Part shown: positions 52,490 through 61,579 of the stretch, in pieces
How positions within the stretch are numbered: position 1 is the stretch's first letter
Layout: every line of letters starts with the position of its first letter
From: Brooklawnia sp032229645
Lineage (GTDB): Bacteria; Actinomycetota; Actinomycetes; Propionibacteriales; Propionibacteriaceae
DNA: 64,000 bases
Direction of reading: 5' to 3'
Assembly: GCA_963722295.1 (NCBI GenBank)
Contig: CAVRLB010000004.1
Span: 62,001 to 126,000 of the forward strand
Notes under the pieces: generated by a model
Databases searched by the model: none
The model's input: the letters and a program-made list of their open reading frames with translations, nothing else
What the model was told of the DNA's origin: nothing
Made by a program: the position numbers and the translations under genes

Positions 52490-53941
52490 CTACCTGTCGT
52501 GCTCGGCTCGCTTCGACCGGTCTTCCACCACGGTCGTCGGCAGCTCGCTCTCATCGGCGCCGGCCGAGAGCCCATCGACGCCGGCTGAGGGTCCATCGAC
52601 GATCGGCGCCGTCTGGACAGCGGACTCGTCGTCCGCGGCGGGCCGCCCGTCCGGCTCGCCCGTGCTCGGTCGTAAATCCGGCTCCCCTATGCCGAGCGGT
52701 GCATCCGGCTGCTGCGTGCTCGCGGCGCGGCGTCCGAGAACGGCCCCGGCCGCCATTCCGGCCAACCCCATCGTGCTGGGAGCCATCACCAGCAGCGCTG
52801 TCATCCGCGCTCCCAGCGAGGTCAATCGCACCGAACCGAGGTCACCGCCCGCGGGAATCTGCAGCAGCGTGAAGACCAATCCGCAGCCGACCCCGGCCAG
52901 CGCGCCGGCTATTGCCGTTACGTCGATGCCCAGCCGGTGCCCATCGGCCAAGGCACGTGCCTGCAGCCGCCTGACCAGCACCAAAGCCGCAGCCACCCCG
53001 GCCAGCACGCTGCTGAGCAGCCAAAGCAGGCAGCTGCGCGGCATCACCCCGGCCGGCGGCACCGCGCCGAAGAACGGTATCGACGGAAGCATGCCGAGGG
53101 TAGTCTGCGCAGGCGAGATGACGGTGCCCAGGCCCAGCTGAATGCCCGCCCCGGCGGCCCAGGATCCGCCCCACAGAATCAGGTTCGGCAGCCACGCGAG
53201 TTGGCCGAACAGCAGCATCACCGCGCCCAGTCCACCGGGCAGCAACGAGTCGTGGATCATCATGACCTGAGTACGGCCGTTGATCAACGCGACGATCACC
53301 ACGGCAACTCCGGCCGCGACCATCACCAACATTCCCGCCGCGAGCGACAGGCCGATCGTCCGTATCGCAGCGGCCCCGCGCGCCGGCCGCCATTCGAGTG
53401 CACGCGCGAACCCGGCGAGCGGCAGCAGGCAGCAGAAGATCAGCGCGCCGATCAAGGTCGACGCGCCGCTGCCGGACTCGACTGCTTCTCGGCAGCCGGC
53501 GAGCACGATGGCGTAGACGACAGCGAAAACCCCGGCCATTCGGAGCAGCCGGGCGCCGGTCTGGTCGTCGCCGGGTGGACGGCTGTGCAGCACAGCCTGA
53601 TGGCAGATGCCCAGGGCGACCACCACGATGATCGCGGTCAGCCCGAGCGGAATGATCGACAGTTGAGCGCCCGGCAGCGAGATCGAGATGCCATGCGCGA
53701 GCAGCCAGCCCTGGGTGCTGAAGGCAAGCAACGCGGACGCCTTGAGCTGCGGCACCGAGATCCAGCCGAGCACGCAATACCCGGTGACCAGCAGCCAGCC
53801 GACCGCAGCGGTGGTCAGCGCAGCGAGCGTGCTGGCCACCGGCCAGGGCAGCCGCCAGGGCTCGGGTTGTTCGGTCACCGCCTCCAGATGACGGACTCGG
53901 ACACTGGACTCGTTACGCGATGCTCTGCCGAACTTCATCAA
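52490..53941 (-). CDS. DUF6350 polytopic membrane protein
   Basis: 483-residue protein with about ten hydrophobic segments (for example STLAALTTAAVGWLLVTGYC, IIPLGLTAIIVVVALGI, LAAGMLVMVAAGVAVVIVAL) and a long hydrophilic acidic C-terminal tail (about 415-483). It belongs to the DUF6350 family that actinobacteria place between sucD and purN. The start overlaps the sucD stop (ATGA). A cell-envelope or division role has been suggested for relatives, but I cannot confirm one here. Confidence 0.82.
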   Translation of the reverse strand: MMKFGRASRNESSVRVRHLEAVTEQPEPWRLPWPVASTLAALTTAAVGWLLVTGYCVLGWISVPQLKASALLAFSTQGWLLAHGISISLPGAQLSIIPLGLTAIIVVVALGICHQAVLHSRPPGDDQTGARLLRMAGVFAVVYAIVLAGCREAVESGSGASTLIGALIFCCLLPLAGFARALEWRPARGAAAIRTIGLSLAAGMLVMVAAGVAVVIVALINGRTQVMMIHDSLLPGGLGAVMLLFGQLAWLPNLILWGGSWAAGAGIQLGLGTVISPAQTTLGMLPSIPFFGAVPPAGVMPRSCLLWLLSSVLAGVAAALVLVRRLQARALADGHRLGIDVTAIAGALAGVGCGLVFTLLQIPAGGDLGSVRLTSLGARMTALLVMAPSTMGLAGMAAGAVLGRRAASTQQPDAPLGIGEPDLRPSTGEPDGRPAADDESAVQTAPIVDGPSAGVDGLSAGADESELPTTVVEDRSKRAEHDR

Positions 53942-54816
53942 CCGTGCAGGATCTCGCGCATGAGTGCGGCAGTCTCGCTGGGGGTCCGCCCCACCGTGAC
54001 ACCGACCGCCTCCAGCGCCTCCTTCTTGGCCTGAGCAGTCCCCGATGAACCGGAGACGATCGCGCCGGCGTGACCCATCGTCCGGCCCTCGGGTGCGGTG
54101 AAACCGGCCACATAGGCGACCACGGGCTTGGTGATGTGCTCGGCGATGTACGCCGCCGCGCGCTCCTCCGCGTCCCCGCCGATCTCGCCGATCAGGACGA
54201 TGGCCTTGGTCTGCTCGTCCGCCTCGAACGCAGCCAGCGCATCGATGTGGGTGGTGCCGACGATCGGGTCGCCGCCGATGCCGATGGCGGTCGAGAAGCC
54301 GATGTCGCGCAGCTCGAACATCATCTGATAGGTCAGGGTGCCGGACTTGCTGACCAGACCGATCGGGCCGGGCCCGGTGATCGTGGCCGGAATGATGCCC
54401 GCATTCGACTCGCCCGGCGAGATGATGCCTGGGCAGTTCGGGCCGATCAGGCGCACGCCCGCGTCCACTGCCTGGTTGACGAACCGCGCGGAGTCGGCCA
54501 CCGGGACGCCTTCGGTGATGCAGACCACCAGATCGAGAGCGGCATCGATGGCCTCACTGACCGCCGACCCGGTGAACTTCGGCGGCACGAAGACCACCGA
54601 CGTGTTGGCTCCGGTGGCCTCGACTGCCTGCGCCACGCTGCCGAAGACCGGTAGTTCGGCGCCCTCGAAGGACACGGTCTGCCCGCCCTTGCCGGGAGTC
54701 ACCCCGCCGACCACCGTCGAGCCGCTATCCAGCATGCGCTGAGTGTGCTTGCGTCCTTCCGCACCGGTCATGCCCTGCACGATGATCCGGGAATCGCTTC
54801 CAAGCCAGATCGACAT
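53938..54816 (-). CDS. sucD: Succinyl-CoA synthetase alpha subunit
   Basis: 292-residue subunit that binds CoA and carries the phosphohistidine. ESRIIVQGMTG-like DSRIIVQGMTGAEGRKHTQR, NCPGIISPGESNAGI, SKSGTLTYQMMFELRDIGF and GHAGAIVSGSSGTAQAKKEA with the phospho-His are present. It is 1 bp downstream of sucC, with the beta subunit forming the heteromer. Confidence 0.95.
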   Translation of the reverse strand: MSIWLGSDSRIIVQGMTGAEGRKHTQRMLDSGSTVVGGVTPGKGGQTVSFEGAELPVFGSVAQAVEATGANTSVVFVPPKFTGSAVSEAIDAALDLVVCITEGVPVADSARFVNQAVDAGVRLIGPNCPGIISPGESNAGIIPATITGPGPIGLVSKSGTLTYQMMFELRDIGFSTAIGIGGDPIVGTTHIDALAAFEADEQTKAIVLIGEIGGDAEERAAAYIAEHITKPVVAYVAGFTAPEGRTMGHAGAIVSGSSGTAQAKKEALEAVGVTVGRTPSETAALMREILHG

Positions 54817-54817
54817 C

Positions 54818-56020
54818 TCAGGCCTCCTTGCTCACGTCGTCGGCCTGCGTCTGGTCGGCAGCCAGTTCTGCCGCCTGCCTTGCGCCATCGTCCATGGTCT
54901 CGGCGAGCCGTACCCGCGGGTGCGCGTAGTCGGCCAGAATTGCCCGGCCCTGGACGACGGCGTTGCCGTCCAGCCGCACCACGATCGGACGAGTGGCCTG
55001 ATCTCCGAGCACCGTCAGTGCCTGCTTGATGCCGTTGGCGACCTCGTCACAGGCTGTGATGCCGCCGAAGACGTTGACGAAGACCGACCGCACCTGCGGG
55101 TCGGACAAGATGATGCCCAGACCATCGGCCATCACCTGGGCGGACGCGCCGCCGCCGATGTCGAGGAAGTTCGCGGGTTTCGGTTGACCGGGCAGGTCGG
55201 CGCCGGCGTAGGCGACCACGTCGAGGGTGCTCATGACCAGGCCGGCACCGTTTCCGATGATGCCGACATTGCCGTCCAGCTTGACGTAGTTGAGGTCGCG
55301 TTCGGCGGCGGCCAGCTCCAGCGGATCGGTGGCGGCGATGTCTTTGAGACCGGCGTGACCCGGATGCCGGAAATCGGCGTTGTCGTCGAGGGTGATCTTG
55401 CCGTCGGCCGCAAGGATCGCGCCGGATCCGGTCTTGACCAGCGGATTCACCTCGACCAGGGTGGCGTCCTCGGCGACGAAGACAGCACCCAGCTTCACCA
55501 GCACGTCGGCTACCTGGTCGCGATCGGCCTCGGCAAAGCCTGCGGCGGCCACGATCTCGGCGGCCTTGGCGGCATCGATACCCACCCTGGGGTCGACGGC
55601 GATCCGGGCCAGCGCCTCAGGCCGTTCGACGGCCAGGGTCTCGATGTCCATGCCGCCCTGGGTGCTGCACATCGCCAGCCAGCGGCGCTCGGCGCGATCG
55701 ACCAGCAGCGAGAAGTAGTACTCCTCGGCGATGTCGATGCCCTCGGCAACCATCACCTGGCGGACAGTGTGGCCCTTGATGTCCATGCCGAGAATCGTCT
55801 CGGCGGCCTGCCTGGCGGCCTGCGGCGACCGGACAACCTTGACCCCGCCGGCCTTACCTCGTCCGCCGGTCTTCACCTGGGCTTTGACGACGGTTACCGG
55901 GGTGCCGAGCGAATTGGCGGCTTGGTCTGCTTCGTCCGGAGTTCGGGCCACTATGCCCCGCGGAACCGGAACACCGTGGGCCTCAAAAAGATCCCGGGCC
56001 TGATACTCGAATAGATCCAC
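54818..56020 (-). CDS. sucC: Succinyl-CoA synthetase beta subunit
   Basis: 400-residue ATP-grasp subunit. MDLFEYQARDLFEAHGVPVP, KAQVKTGGRGKAGGVKVVRS, VEVNPLVKTGSGAILAADGK, GNGAGLVMSTLDVVA, FLDIGGGASAQVMADGL and VFVNVFGGITACDEVANGI are diagnostic. It forms succinyl-CoA from succinate or the reverse with nucleotide phosphorylation and heads the operon that ends with DUF3017. Confidence 0.95.
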   Translation of the reverse strand: MDLFEYQARDLFEAHGVPVPRGIVARTPDEADQAANSLGTPVTVVKAQVKTGGRGKAGGVKVVRSPQAARQAAETILGMDIKGHTVRQVMVAEGIDIAEEYYFSLLVDRAERRWLAMCSTQGGMDIETLAVERPEALARIAVDPRVGIDAAKAAEIVAAAGFAEADRDQVADVLVKLGAVFVAEDATLVEVNPLVKTGSGAILAADGKITLDDNADFRHPGHAGLKDIAATDPLELAAAERDLNYVKLDGNVGIIGNGAGLVMSTLDVVAYAGADLPGQPKPANFLDIGGGASAQVMADGLGIILSDPQVRSVFVNVFGGITACDEVANGIKQALTVLGDQATRPIVVRLDGNAVVQGRAILADYAHPRVRLAETMDDGARQAAELAADQTQADDVSKEA

Positions 56021-56044
56021 CCCGTCAGCCTAGCGGCGAGCTGT

Positions 56045-58504
56045 TCACAGCTTCTCCAACGGCGCGTACTTCAGCGCGAATCGTTTCACTCCGCTGGATC
56101 CGAAATCGACGTCGGCTTTCGCGTTGTCGCCACTCCCGCTGGTAGCCACCACGGTGCCCATGCCGTAGGTCGAATGCAGCACCCGGTCGCCGATGTTCAC
56201 CGTGGGCAGAGCCTTCTTCACTGCGGCACCGCGTCCGGAGCCGAAGATCGTGCCGGACGACAGCGCCGCCCGCGCCGAGGCCGAGCGATCGGCCGAACTC
56301 GACGCCCAACTGGCCACCTCGGATTCCTTGCGGCGCCAGTCGATCAGATCGTCCGGGATCTCGGCGAAGAAACGGCTGGCCGGGTTGTAGGAGGGCTGCC
56401 CGAACAGGGTGCGCACCACCGACCGGCTGAGATAGAGCCGCTTGCGGGCACGCGTGATGCCGACATAGGCGAGGCGGCGCTCCTCCGCGAGTTCGACGGT
56501 GTCGGTCATCGCGCGCATGTGCGGGAAGATGCCGTCCTCCATGCCGGTCAGGAAAACCGTGTCGAACTCCAGGCCCTTGGCGGTATGCAGGGTCATCAGC
56601 GTGACGACCCCGGAGTCGTCGCTTGCGTCCGGGATCTGGTCGGAGTCGGCGACCAGCGCGACGCGCTCCAGGAAGGCGCCCAGCGAGGCGTCCGGTTCGG
56701 GTTGGCCGGCGGTCAGCTCACCGGCGAGTTCTGCACCGGGATCGTCGGCGAGGCCGGAATCGGCAGTGGCGGACCCAGCTTCGGATGCGGTGGGCCCCTT
56801 GGACGCATCGGAGGTAGCCGGCACCGTGGCGAAAGACTCCCCGAAGAGCTCGAAGTCGTCGCCCATCCCCAAATCTTGAGTGGTTGCCTGAGCGACGAAC
56901 TCCTGGGCCACCTTGACCAGCTCCACCAGGTTCTCCACCCGGGTCTGATCCTGCGGATCGGACGAATTGCGCAGCTCGTCGATCATCCCGGAGCGCTTGA
57001 GCACCGCCTCCAGGATCTCGCTGGCCGGCAACTCGGCGTCCACCATGGCACGAAAGTCAGCCATCATCTGGCCGAAGGCCTTCACCTGGTTGAGCGAGCG
57101 GGTGGCCATGCCGGGTGCCTGATCCGCGCGGTCGACGGCGTCCGCGAAACTGATCTGCTCATTGGCGGCAAGCATCGCCAACGCCACCTCGGCACGCTCG
57201 CCGATCCCCCTCTTGGGCACGTTGATGATCCGGCGCAGCGAGACGTCGTCCGCCCGGTTGGAGATGGCGCGCAGATAGCTGAGCGCATCGCGGATCTCGC
57301 GGCGCTCATAGAAGCGGACGCCGCCAACCACCCGGTAGGGCAGCCCGAGCCTGATGAAGACTTCTTCGAACGCGCGGGACTGGGCGTTCGTCCGATAGAA
57401 GACCGCCATATCGCAGTATTTGCCTTTGCCCGCATCGGCGAGCGCATCGATCTCGCCGCCGATGAATCTGGCCTCGTCGTGCTCGGTGTCGGCGACATAT
57501 CCGACGATCTTCTCGCCGTCGCCGGCTTCGCTCCACAGCCGCTTGTCGGGGCGCCCCGAGTTGTGCGTGATGACCGCATTCGCCGCCGACAGAACAGTCT
57601 GGGTCGAGCGGTAGTTCTGCTCCAGCAAGATCGTGCTGGCCCCCGGGAAGTCGTTCTCGAAGTCGAGGATGTTGCGAATCGTGGCGCCGCGGAAGGCGTA
57701 GATCGACTGGTCGGAGTCGCCGACGACCATCAGTTCACCAGGACCGATGCGCGGTGAGCCCGCAGGCAGGCCATCGTCGGGTCCGAGATCTCCACAAAGC
57801 TGCTTGATCAGCAGGTACTGCGCGTGATTGGTGTCCTGGTATTCGTCCACCAGAACCTGGCGGAAGCGGCGACGGTATGCCTCGCGGATCTCGGGATGCT
57901 GTTCGAAGAGCAGCACGGTGGTCATGATCAGGTCGTCGAAGTCGAGCGCGTTCGCCGCCCGCAGGCGTTCGTTGTAGACCTTATAGGCCTCGGCTCGCAC
58001 CTCGTCCAGCCCGGATGCCTTCGCCGCGGCCTGCGCGGGAGTGATCAGTTCGTTCTTGCAGCCGCTCACCCAGTTGAGCAGCGCGCGGGGCGGGAACTTC
58101 TTCGGATCGAGATTCTGATCGCGCGCAACCAGGGTCATCAGGCGCCTGGCATCGGTGTCGTCGTAGATCGAGAAGGTCTTGCGATAGCCCATCACGTCAA
58201 TCTCGGAGCGAAGGATGCGGACGCACGCGGAGTGGAATGTGGAGACCCACATCAGCCGGGCGCGATTGCCGACCAGGTCGATGACACGCGAACGCATCTC
58301 GGCGGCGGCCTTGTTTGTGAAGGTGATCGCCAGGATCGATCCGGGGTGCACGTCGCGCTGCGAGACCAGGTAGGCGATGCGGCGGGTCAACACCCGGGTC
58401 TTGCCCGACCCGGCACCTGCCACGACCAGCACCGGACCACCGGCGTGGATGACGGCTTCGCGTTGCGGCGGGTTCAGCCCAGCGAGCAGATCGGGTTCAG
58501 TCAT
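56045..58504 (-). CDS. pcrA: ATP-dependent DNA helicase PcrA/UvrD
   Basis: 819-residue superfamily 1A helicase for repair and replication restart. Motif I VVAGAGSGKTRVLTRRIAYL, motif Ia LAITFTNKAAAEMRSRV, motif II VDEYQDTNHAQY, motif III VVGDSDQSIYAFRGA, motif IV LEQNYRSTQTVL, motif V TLHTAKGLEFDTVFLTGMED and motif VI YVGITRARKRLYLSRS are all present. The C-terminal tail (KPVNIGDRV-like LPTVNIGDRVLHSTYGMG ... GTVVATSG) resembles the PcrA Tudor-like RNA-polymerase-binding domain. ATG at 58504 gives MTEPDLLAGLNPPQREAVIH; the far upstream open frame is non-coding. Confidence 0.94.
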   Translation of the reverse strand: MTEPDLLAGLNPPQREAVIHAGGPVLVVAGAGSGKTRVLTRRIAYLVSQRDVHPGSILAITFTNKAAAEMRSRVIDLVGNRARLMWVSTFHSACVRILRSEIDVMGYRKTFSIYDDTDARRLMTLVARDQNLDPKKFPPRALLNWVSGCKNELITPAQAAAKASGLDEVRAEAYKVYNERLRAANALDFDDLIMTTVLLFEQHPEIREAYRRRFRQVLVDEYQDTNHAQYLLIKQLCGDLGPDDGLPAGSPRIGPGELMVVGDSDQSIYAFRGATIRNILDFENDFPGASTILLEQNYRSTQTVLSAANAVITHNSGRPDKRLWSEAGDGEKIVGYVADTEHDEARFIGGEIDALADAGKGKYCDMAVFYRTNAQSRAFEEVFIRLGLPYRVVGGVRFYERREIRDALSYLRAISNRADDVSLRRIINVPKRGIGERAEVALAMLAANEQISFADAVDRADQAPGMATRSLNQVKAFGQMMADFRAMVDAELPASEILEAVLKRSGMIDELRNSSDPQDQTRVENLVELVKVAQEFVAQATTQDLGMGDDFELFGESFATVPATSDASKGPTASEAGSATADSGLADDPGAELAGELTAGQPEPDASLGAFLERVALVADSDQIPDASDDSGVVTLMTLHTAKGLEFDTVFLTGMEDGIFPHMRAMTDTVELAEERRLAYVGITRARKRLYLSRSVVRTLFGQPSYNPASRFFAEIPDDLIDWRRKESEVASWASSSADRSASARAALSSGTIFGSGRGAAVKKALPTVNIGDRVLHSTYGMGTVVATSGSGDNAKADVDFGSSGVKRFALKYAPLEKL

Positions 58505-58706
58505 AGCCCTCTCAGGGTAGCCGGACGAGTCAAGGGCCGGCGTGGTGGTCCGGGCACCTTCGGACCGGCCCGACCGGTGATGTGCGCACAACGGATCGGA
58601 TTGAGATGCAATCGGATCGAGATGCAAAGGGTGAACCCCTGAGGATTCACCTAAATGCAGTTTCAATCGTGGGTGCATTGAGCCTGGTGTGCATAGATTG
58701 GACGAC

Positions 58707-58961
58707 ATGTCATTCATTTCGTGGATTGTCCTGGGCCTGATCGCAGGATCGATTGCCAAATCTGTCGTCGGCGGTGGCGGCGGCGGATGGTTCATGACGC
58801 TGCTGCTGGGCGTACTCGGCGCAGTCGTCGGTGGATGGATCTCCTCGGCACTGTTCAACATCTCGCTGCGGGGATTCTTCAGCCCCGTCACCTGGATCAT
58901 CGCCATCCTCGGCGGATTCCTGGTGACCTTCGTCTATAACAAGGTAACCAAGAAATCCTGA
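58707..58961 (+). CDS. GlsB/YeaQ/YmgE-family stress-response membrane protein
   Basis: 84-residue protein with three membrane segments and a glycine-rich loop: SFISWIVLGLIAGSIAKSVV, GGGGGGWFMTLLLGVLGAVV and FFSPVTWIIAILGGFLVTF. It belongs to the transglycosylase-associated (GlsB/YeaQ/YmgE) family, usually induced by envelope stress. The start at ATG 58707 gives the family N-terminus; a GTG six codons earlier is possible, and neither has a strong ribosome-binding site. Confidence 0.82.
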   Translation: MSFISWIVLGLIAGSIAKSVVGGGGGGWFMTLLLGVLGAVVGGWISSALFNISLRGFFSPVTWIIAILGGFLVTFVYNKVTKKS

Positions 58962-59022
58962 CGCCCCAACAAGTCCCGGGGCCTCATACACGCTCTGACG
59001 CCCCACACAAGCTCTGACGCCC

Positions 59023-59226
59023 CACAGCGACTACCGAAAGCAGCAGCAGCTACCGGCCGTCACAGCCGGGAACCACAGCGGCTACCGAAAGTAGCGACGG
59101 CTAGCGGTCGTCACAGCCGGCACCCACAGCGGCTACCGAAAGCAGCAGCAGCTACCGGCCGTCACAGCCGGCACCCACAACGACTACCGAAAGTAGCGAC
59201 GGCTAGCGGATATTCGCTAGCCGTCG
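59023..59226. repeat. Four 51-bp tandem repeats in two alternating types
   Basis: Units begin with CACAGCG (or CACAACG) at 59023, 59074, 59125 and 59176, exactly 51 bp apart. Units 1 and 3 have AAGCAGCAGCAGCTACCGG; units 2 and 4 have AAGTAGCGACGGCTAGCGG. This makes a 102-bp higher-order repeat present twice. Each ends with GTCACAGCCGG. Short GCTCTGACGCCCCACA repeats lie just before (58992-59026). It is not protein-coding. Confidence 0.85.
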
Positions 59227-59231
59227 CTACT
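59192..59231. terminator. Strong hairpin at the end of the tandem repeats
   Basis: AGTAGCGACGGCTAGCG (59192-59208) is exactly inverted at 59215-59231, a 17-bp stem with a 6-nt loop, and CTACC/GGTAG extend it outward after a small bulge. It lies between convergent genes (GlsB-like and the response regulator) and probably works as a bidirectional terminator. Confidence 0.75.
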
Positions 59232-59326
59232 TCTGGTAGCCGCTTTCATCACGCCCGGACATTTCGCCAGCCTCTGCAACTTTGCGCAGCCCCTTCGTCC
59301 GAGGTGACCTCGGACGAGCGCCCGCG

Positions 59327-60013
59327 TCAGACCAGCTTGCGGTCGGTGGCCCATTTCGTCAGTTGGTAGCGGTTCGACAGCTGCAGCTTGCGCAACACGC
59401 TCGAGACATGCGTCTCGACAGTCTTGATCGAGATGAACAGTTCCTTCGCCACCTCTTTGTACGAGTAGCCGCGAGCGATCAACTTCATCACCTCGCGCTC
59501 GCGCTGGCTGAGCCGATCAAGGTCCTCGTCGATGGACGCCACGTCGATCGATCCCGAGAAGGCGTCCAGCACGAACCCGGCGAGCCGGGGCGAGAAGACG
59601 GCATCGTTGGTGGCCACGCGTCCGATCGCCTCGATCAGCTCGTCCGTGCTGATCGACTTGGTCACATAGCCGCGGGCCCCGGCCCGGATGACTCCGATGA
59701 CGTCCTCGGCAGCATCGCTGACCGACAGCGCCAAGAACTTCACCTTCGGCAGGCCGGCATGCACCCGTTTGATGACCTCGGCACCACCGCCTCCGGGCAG
59801 ATGGACGTCGAGCAGCACCACGTCGGGCACGCTCGCGACGATGGCCTTCACCGAACTGGCCACGTCCTCGCCTTCACCGACCACCTCGACCCTGTCGGGC
59901 GCCAGCTCCAGCTCATGACGCACACCGGCGCGGAAGATCCCGTGGTCATCGACCAGGACCACCCGCCACGGACCGGTACGCTCGGGGGTGGGTTCGGGCT
60001 GGGCGTTGGTCAT
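59327..60013 (-). CDS. NarL/LuxR-family response regulator
   Basis: 228-residue regulator. The receiver domain starts WRVVLVDDHGIFRAGVRHEL and has the phospho-Asp in DVVLLDVHLPG, with the Lys in ARGYVTKSIS. The LuxR helix-turn-helix (about 160-225) is LSQREREVMKLIARGYSYKE, then ELFISIKTVETHVSSVLRKL. It is coupled to the kinase gene upstream by an ATGA overlap, so it forms a two-component system with it. Envelope or membrane stress is the likely signal, from the PspC domain of the kinase. Confidence 0.92.
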   Translation of the reverse strand: MTNAQPEPTPERTGPWRVVLVDDHGIFRAGVRHELELAPDRVEVVGEGEDVASSVKAIVASVPDVVLLDVHLPGGGGAEVIKRVHAGLPKVKFLALSVSDAAEDVIGVIRAGARGYVTKSISTDELIEAIGRVATNDAVFSPRLAGFVLDAFSGSIDVASIDEDLDRLSQREREVMKLIARGYSYKEVAKELFISIKTVETHVSSVLRKLQLSNRYQLTKWATDRKLV

Positions 60014-61413
60014 ACCTTCATCTCCAATCGGATCTCGGTTCCCTCGCCTGGGGCCGAGCGAATCTTCGCGTTGCCGCCATGGCGTTCCATGCGGCTGATG
60101 ATCGACGAGCGAACTCCCATCCGGTCGTCCGCGACATCGGCAAGGTTGAAACCCCTGCCTCGATCGCGGACGAAGACCTGGACGAGTTCGCCCTCGCCGG
60201 TCGGCTCGACTTCAGCATAGACATCAATGAGCGGGGCACCGGAGTGCTTCGCGGCGTTCATCATCGCTTCTCGCGACGCCTGGACGAGCGCCCGCAGCCC
60301 CTCGGTCAGTTCGATATCGCCGACACAGACCACCTCGACGGGAACACCGCGTTCGTCCTCGACCTCACCACCGGCCTCGGTCAGGGCCGCCTTCAAGGTC
60401 GACGGCCCGGCCTGATCGGCATACAACCAGGCGCGCAGTTCGCGCTCTTGGCGCCGGGCAAGGCTGGCGACCTGCTTGGGATCGTCGGCCTGGCGCTGGA
60501 TGAGTGCGAGAGTCTGCAGCACCGAATCGTGCAGGTGGGCGGCCATATCCGCCCGGGTGTCAGCGATCAGCTTCTCCTCGTTGACCGCGGCCATCCTGCG
60601 CCGATAGCGCAGAATCCAGGGCGCCGCCACGACTCCCAGGCCCGCCACGGTGAGCCCGGACACCATCGCCACCAATGGCAGCTGACTGACACCGCCCTGG
60701 GAGGCGGCCAGCAGCGCAACCGCGCAGCCGATCAGTGCCATGCCGCCGACGACACGCACCACTTCGCCGCCCTTCCTGACGCGGAATGACCCAAGCGAGC
60801 GCAGCCGCGTGTGATCGAGGTCCGCGGGAGTTATCGTCCGGGGTTGTGAAGGGCTGGCGGGTTCATCGTCGGCCTGCAGCCAGACCAGGCCGACGCCCAG
60901 CGCCGCCAGCATGATCGGCCAGAAGAAGGTGCTCGCCGGGCCGAGTCCGAGCATCCGGGCCAGCATGATCAGCCCGATACCGACCATCACCACCGCGATT
61001 ACTCGTCCGAAACTCACCGTCTTCCCACGATCGGGCTGCCGCATCCCCTGATGACTCGCGGCCCGCAGACCCGGAGGTTGCTCGGCCGGCGGCGGTTCGG
61101 GCATCAAGATCCACAAGACGGCGTAAACACCGATGGTCAGCACATTCGTGAACGCCAGACCCACAAAACAAGCCCGAACAAGCCAGACCGGCCAGCCCAG
61201 ATGATGCGCGATGCCCGCGGCGACGCCGCCCAGCCAGGCGTCCGAGCGGCTGCGGCTCAACCCCGCGCGCTCCGGCGGTGTGTCGGGAGGTGCCGAAGGA
61301 GCGGGTGGCGACCCGAACGGGATGGGACGCGGTCCGGCAGGAAGCTGTCGTCCGGCAGAAATGGGCGCAATCGGACGAGGCTGCTGGTAGTTGGGACCCG
61401 GAACGCTCGTCAC
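60010..61413 (-). CDS. PspC-domain sensor histidine kinase
   Basis: 467-residue membrane kinase. A Pro-rich N-terminus (1-55) leads to a PspC domain (SRSDAWLGGVAAGIAHHLGW ... NVLTIGVYAVLWILMPE). Further membrane helices follow (about 135-185 and 225-270). A HisKA_3-type dimerisation domain has the phospho-His in MAAHLHDSVLQTLALIQRQA, and an HATPase domain has ASREAMMNAAKHSG (N box), FVRDRGRGFN (G1) and APGEGTEIRLEM (G2). It is divergent from another PspC gene. Such kinases sense envelope or membrane-energy stress. Confidence 0.9.
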   Translation of the reverse strand: MTSVPGPNYQQPRPIAPISAGRQLPAGPRPIPFGSPPAPSAPPDTPPERAGLSRSRSDAWLGGVAAGIAHHLGWPVWLVRACFVGLAFTNVLTIGVYAVLWILMPEPPPAEQPPGLRAASHQGMRQPDRGKTVSFGRVIAVVMVGIGLIMLARMLGLGPASTFFWPIMLAALGVGLVWLQADDEPASPSQPRTITPADLDHTRLRSLGSFRVRKGGEVVRVVGGMALIGCAVALLAASQGGVSQLPLVAMVSGLTVAGLGVVAAPWILRYRRRMAAVNEEKLIADTRADMAAHLHDSVLQTLALIQRQADDPKQVASLARRQERELRAWLYADQAGPSTLKAALTEAGGEVEDERGVPVEVVCVGDIELTEGLRALVQASREAMMNAAKHSGAPLIDVYAEVEPTGEGELVQVFVRDRGRGFNLADVADDRMGVRSSIISRMERHGGNAKIRSAPGEGTEIRLEMKV

Positions 61414-61579
61414 CCTTCAAGGTTCACATGTTCAACCCTGCAATTCCACTGACAGCGACCCCGAAGGCTCCCGGAAATGCTCCGATGAGCGATAATCTGC
61501 GAGGCTCTCGGCGATTTTGGGGGTCTGCTCGGGGTCCGGTTCAGTACCGAAGGCCGGGACCACCGGCAAGACTTGAGCC

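Noticed and set aside
59023..59226. Regular repeats that might suggest a CRISPR array
   Set aside because: The units are contiguous 51-bp tandem copies with no unique spacers, and there are no cas genes in the window.
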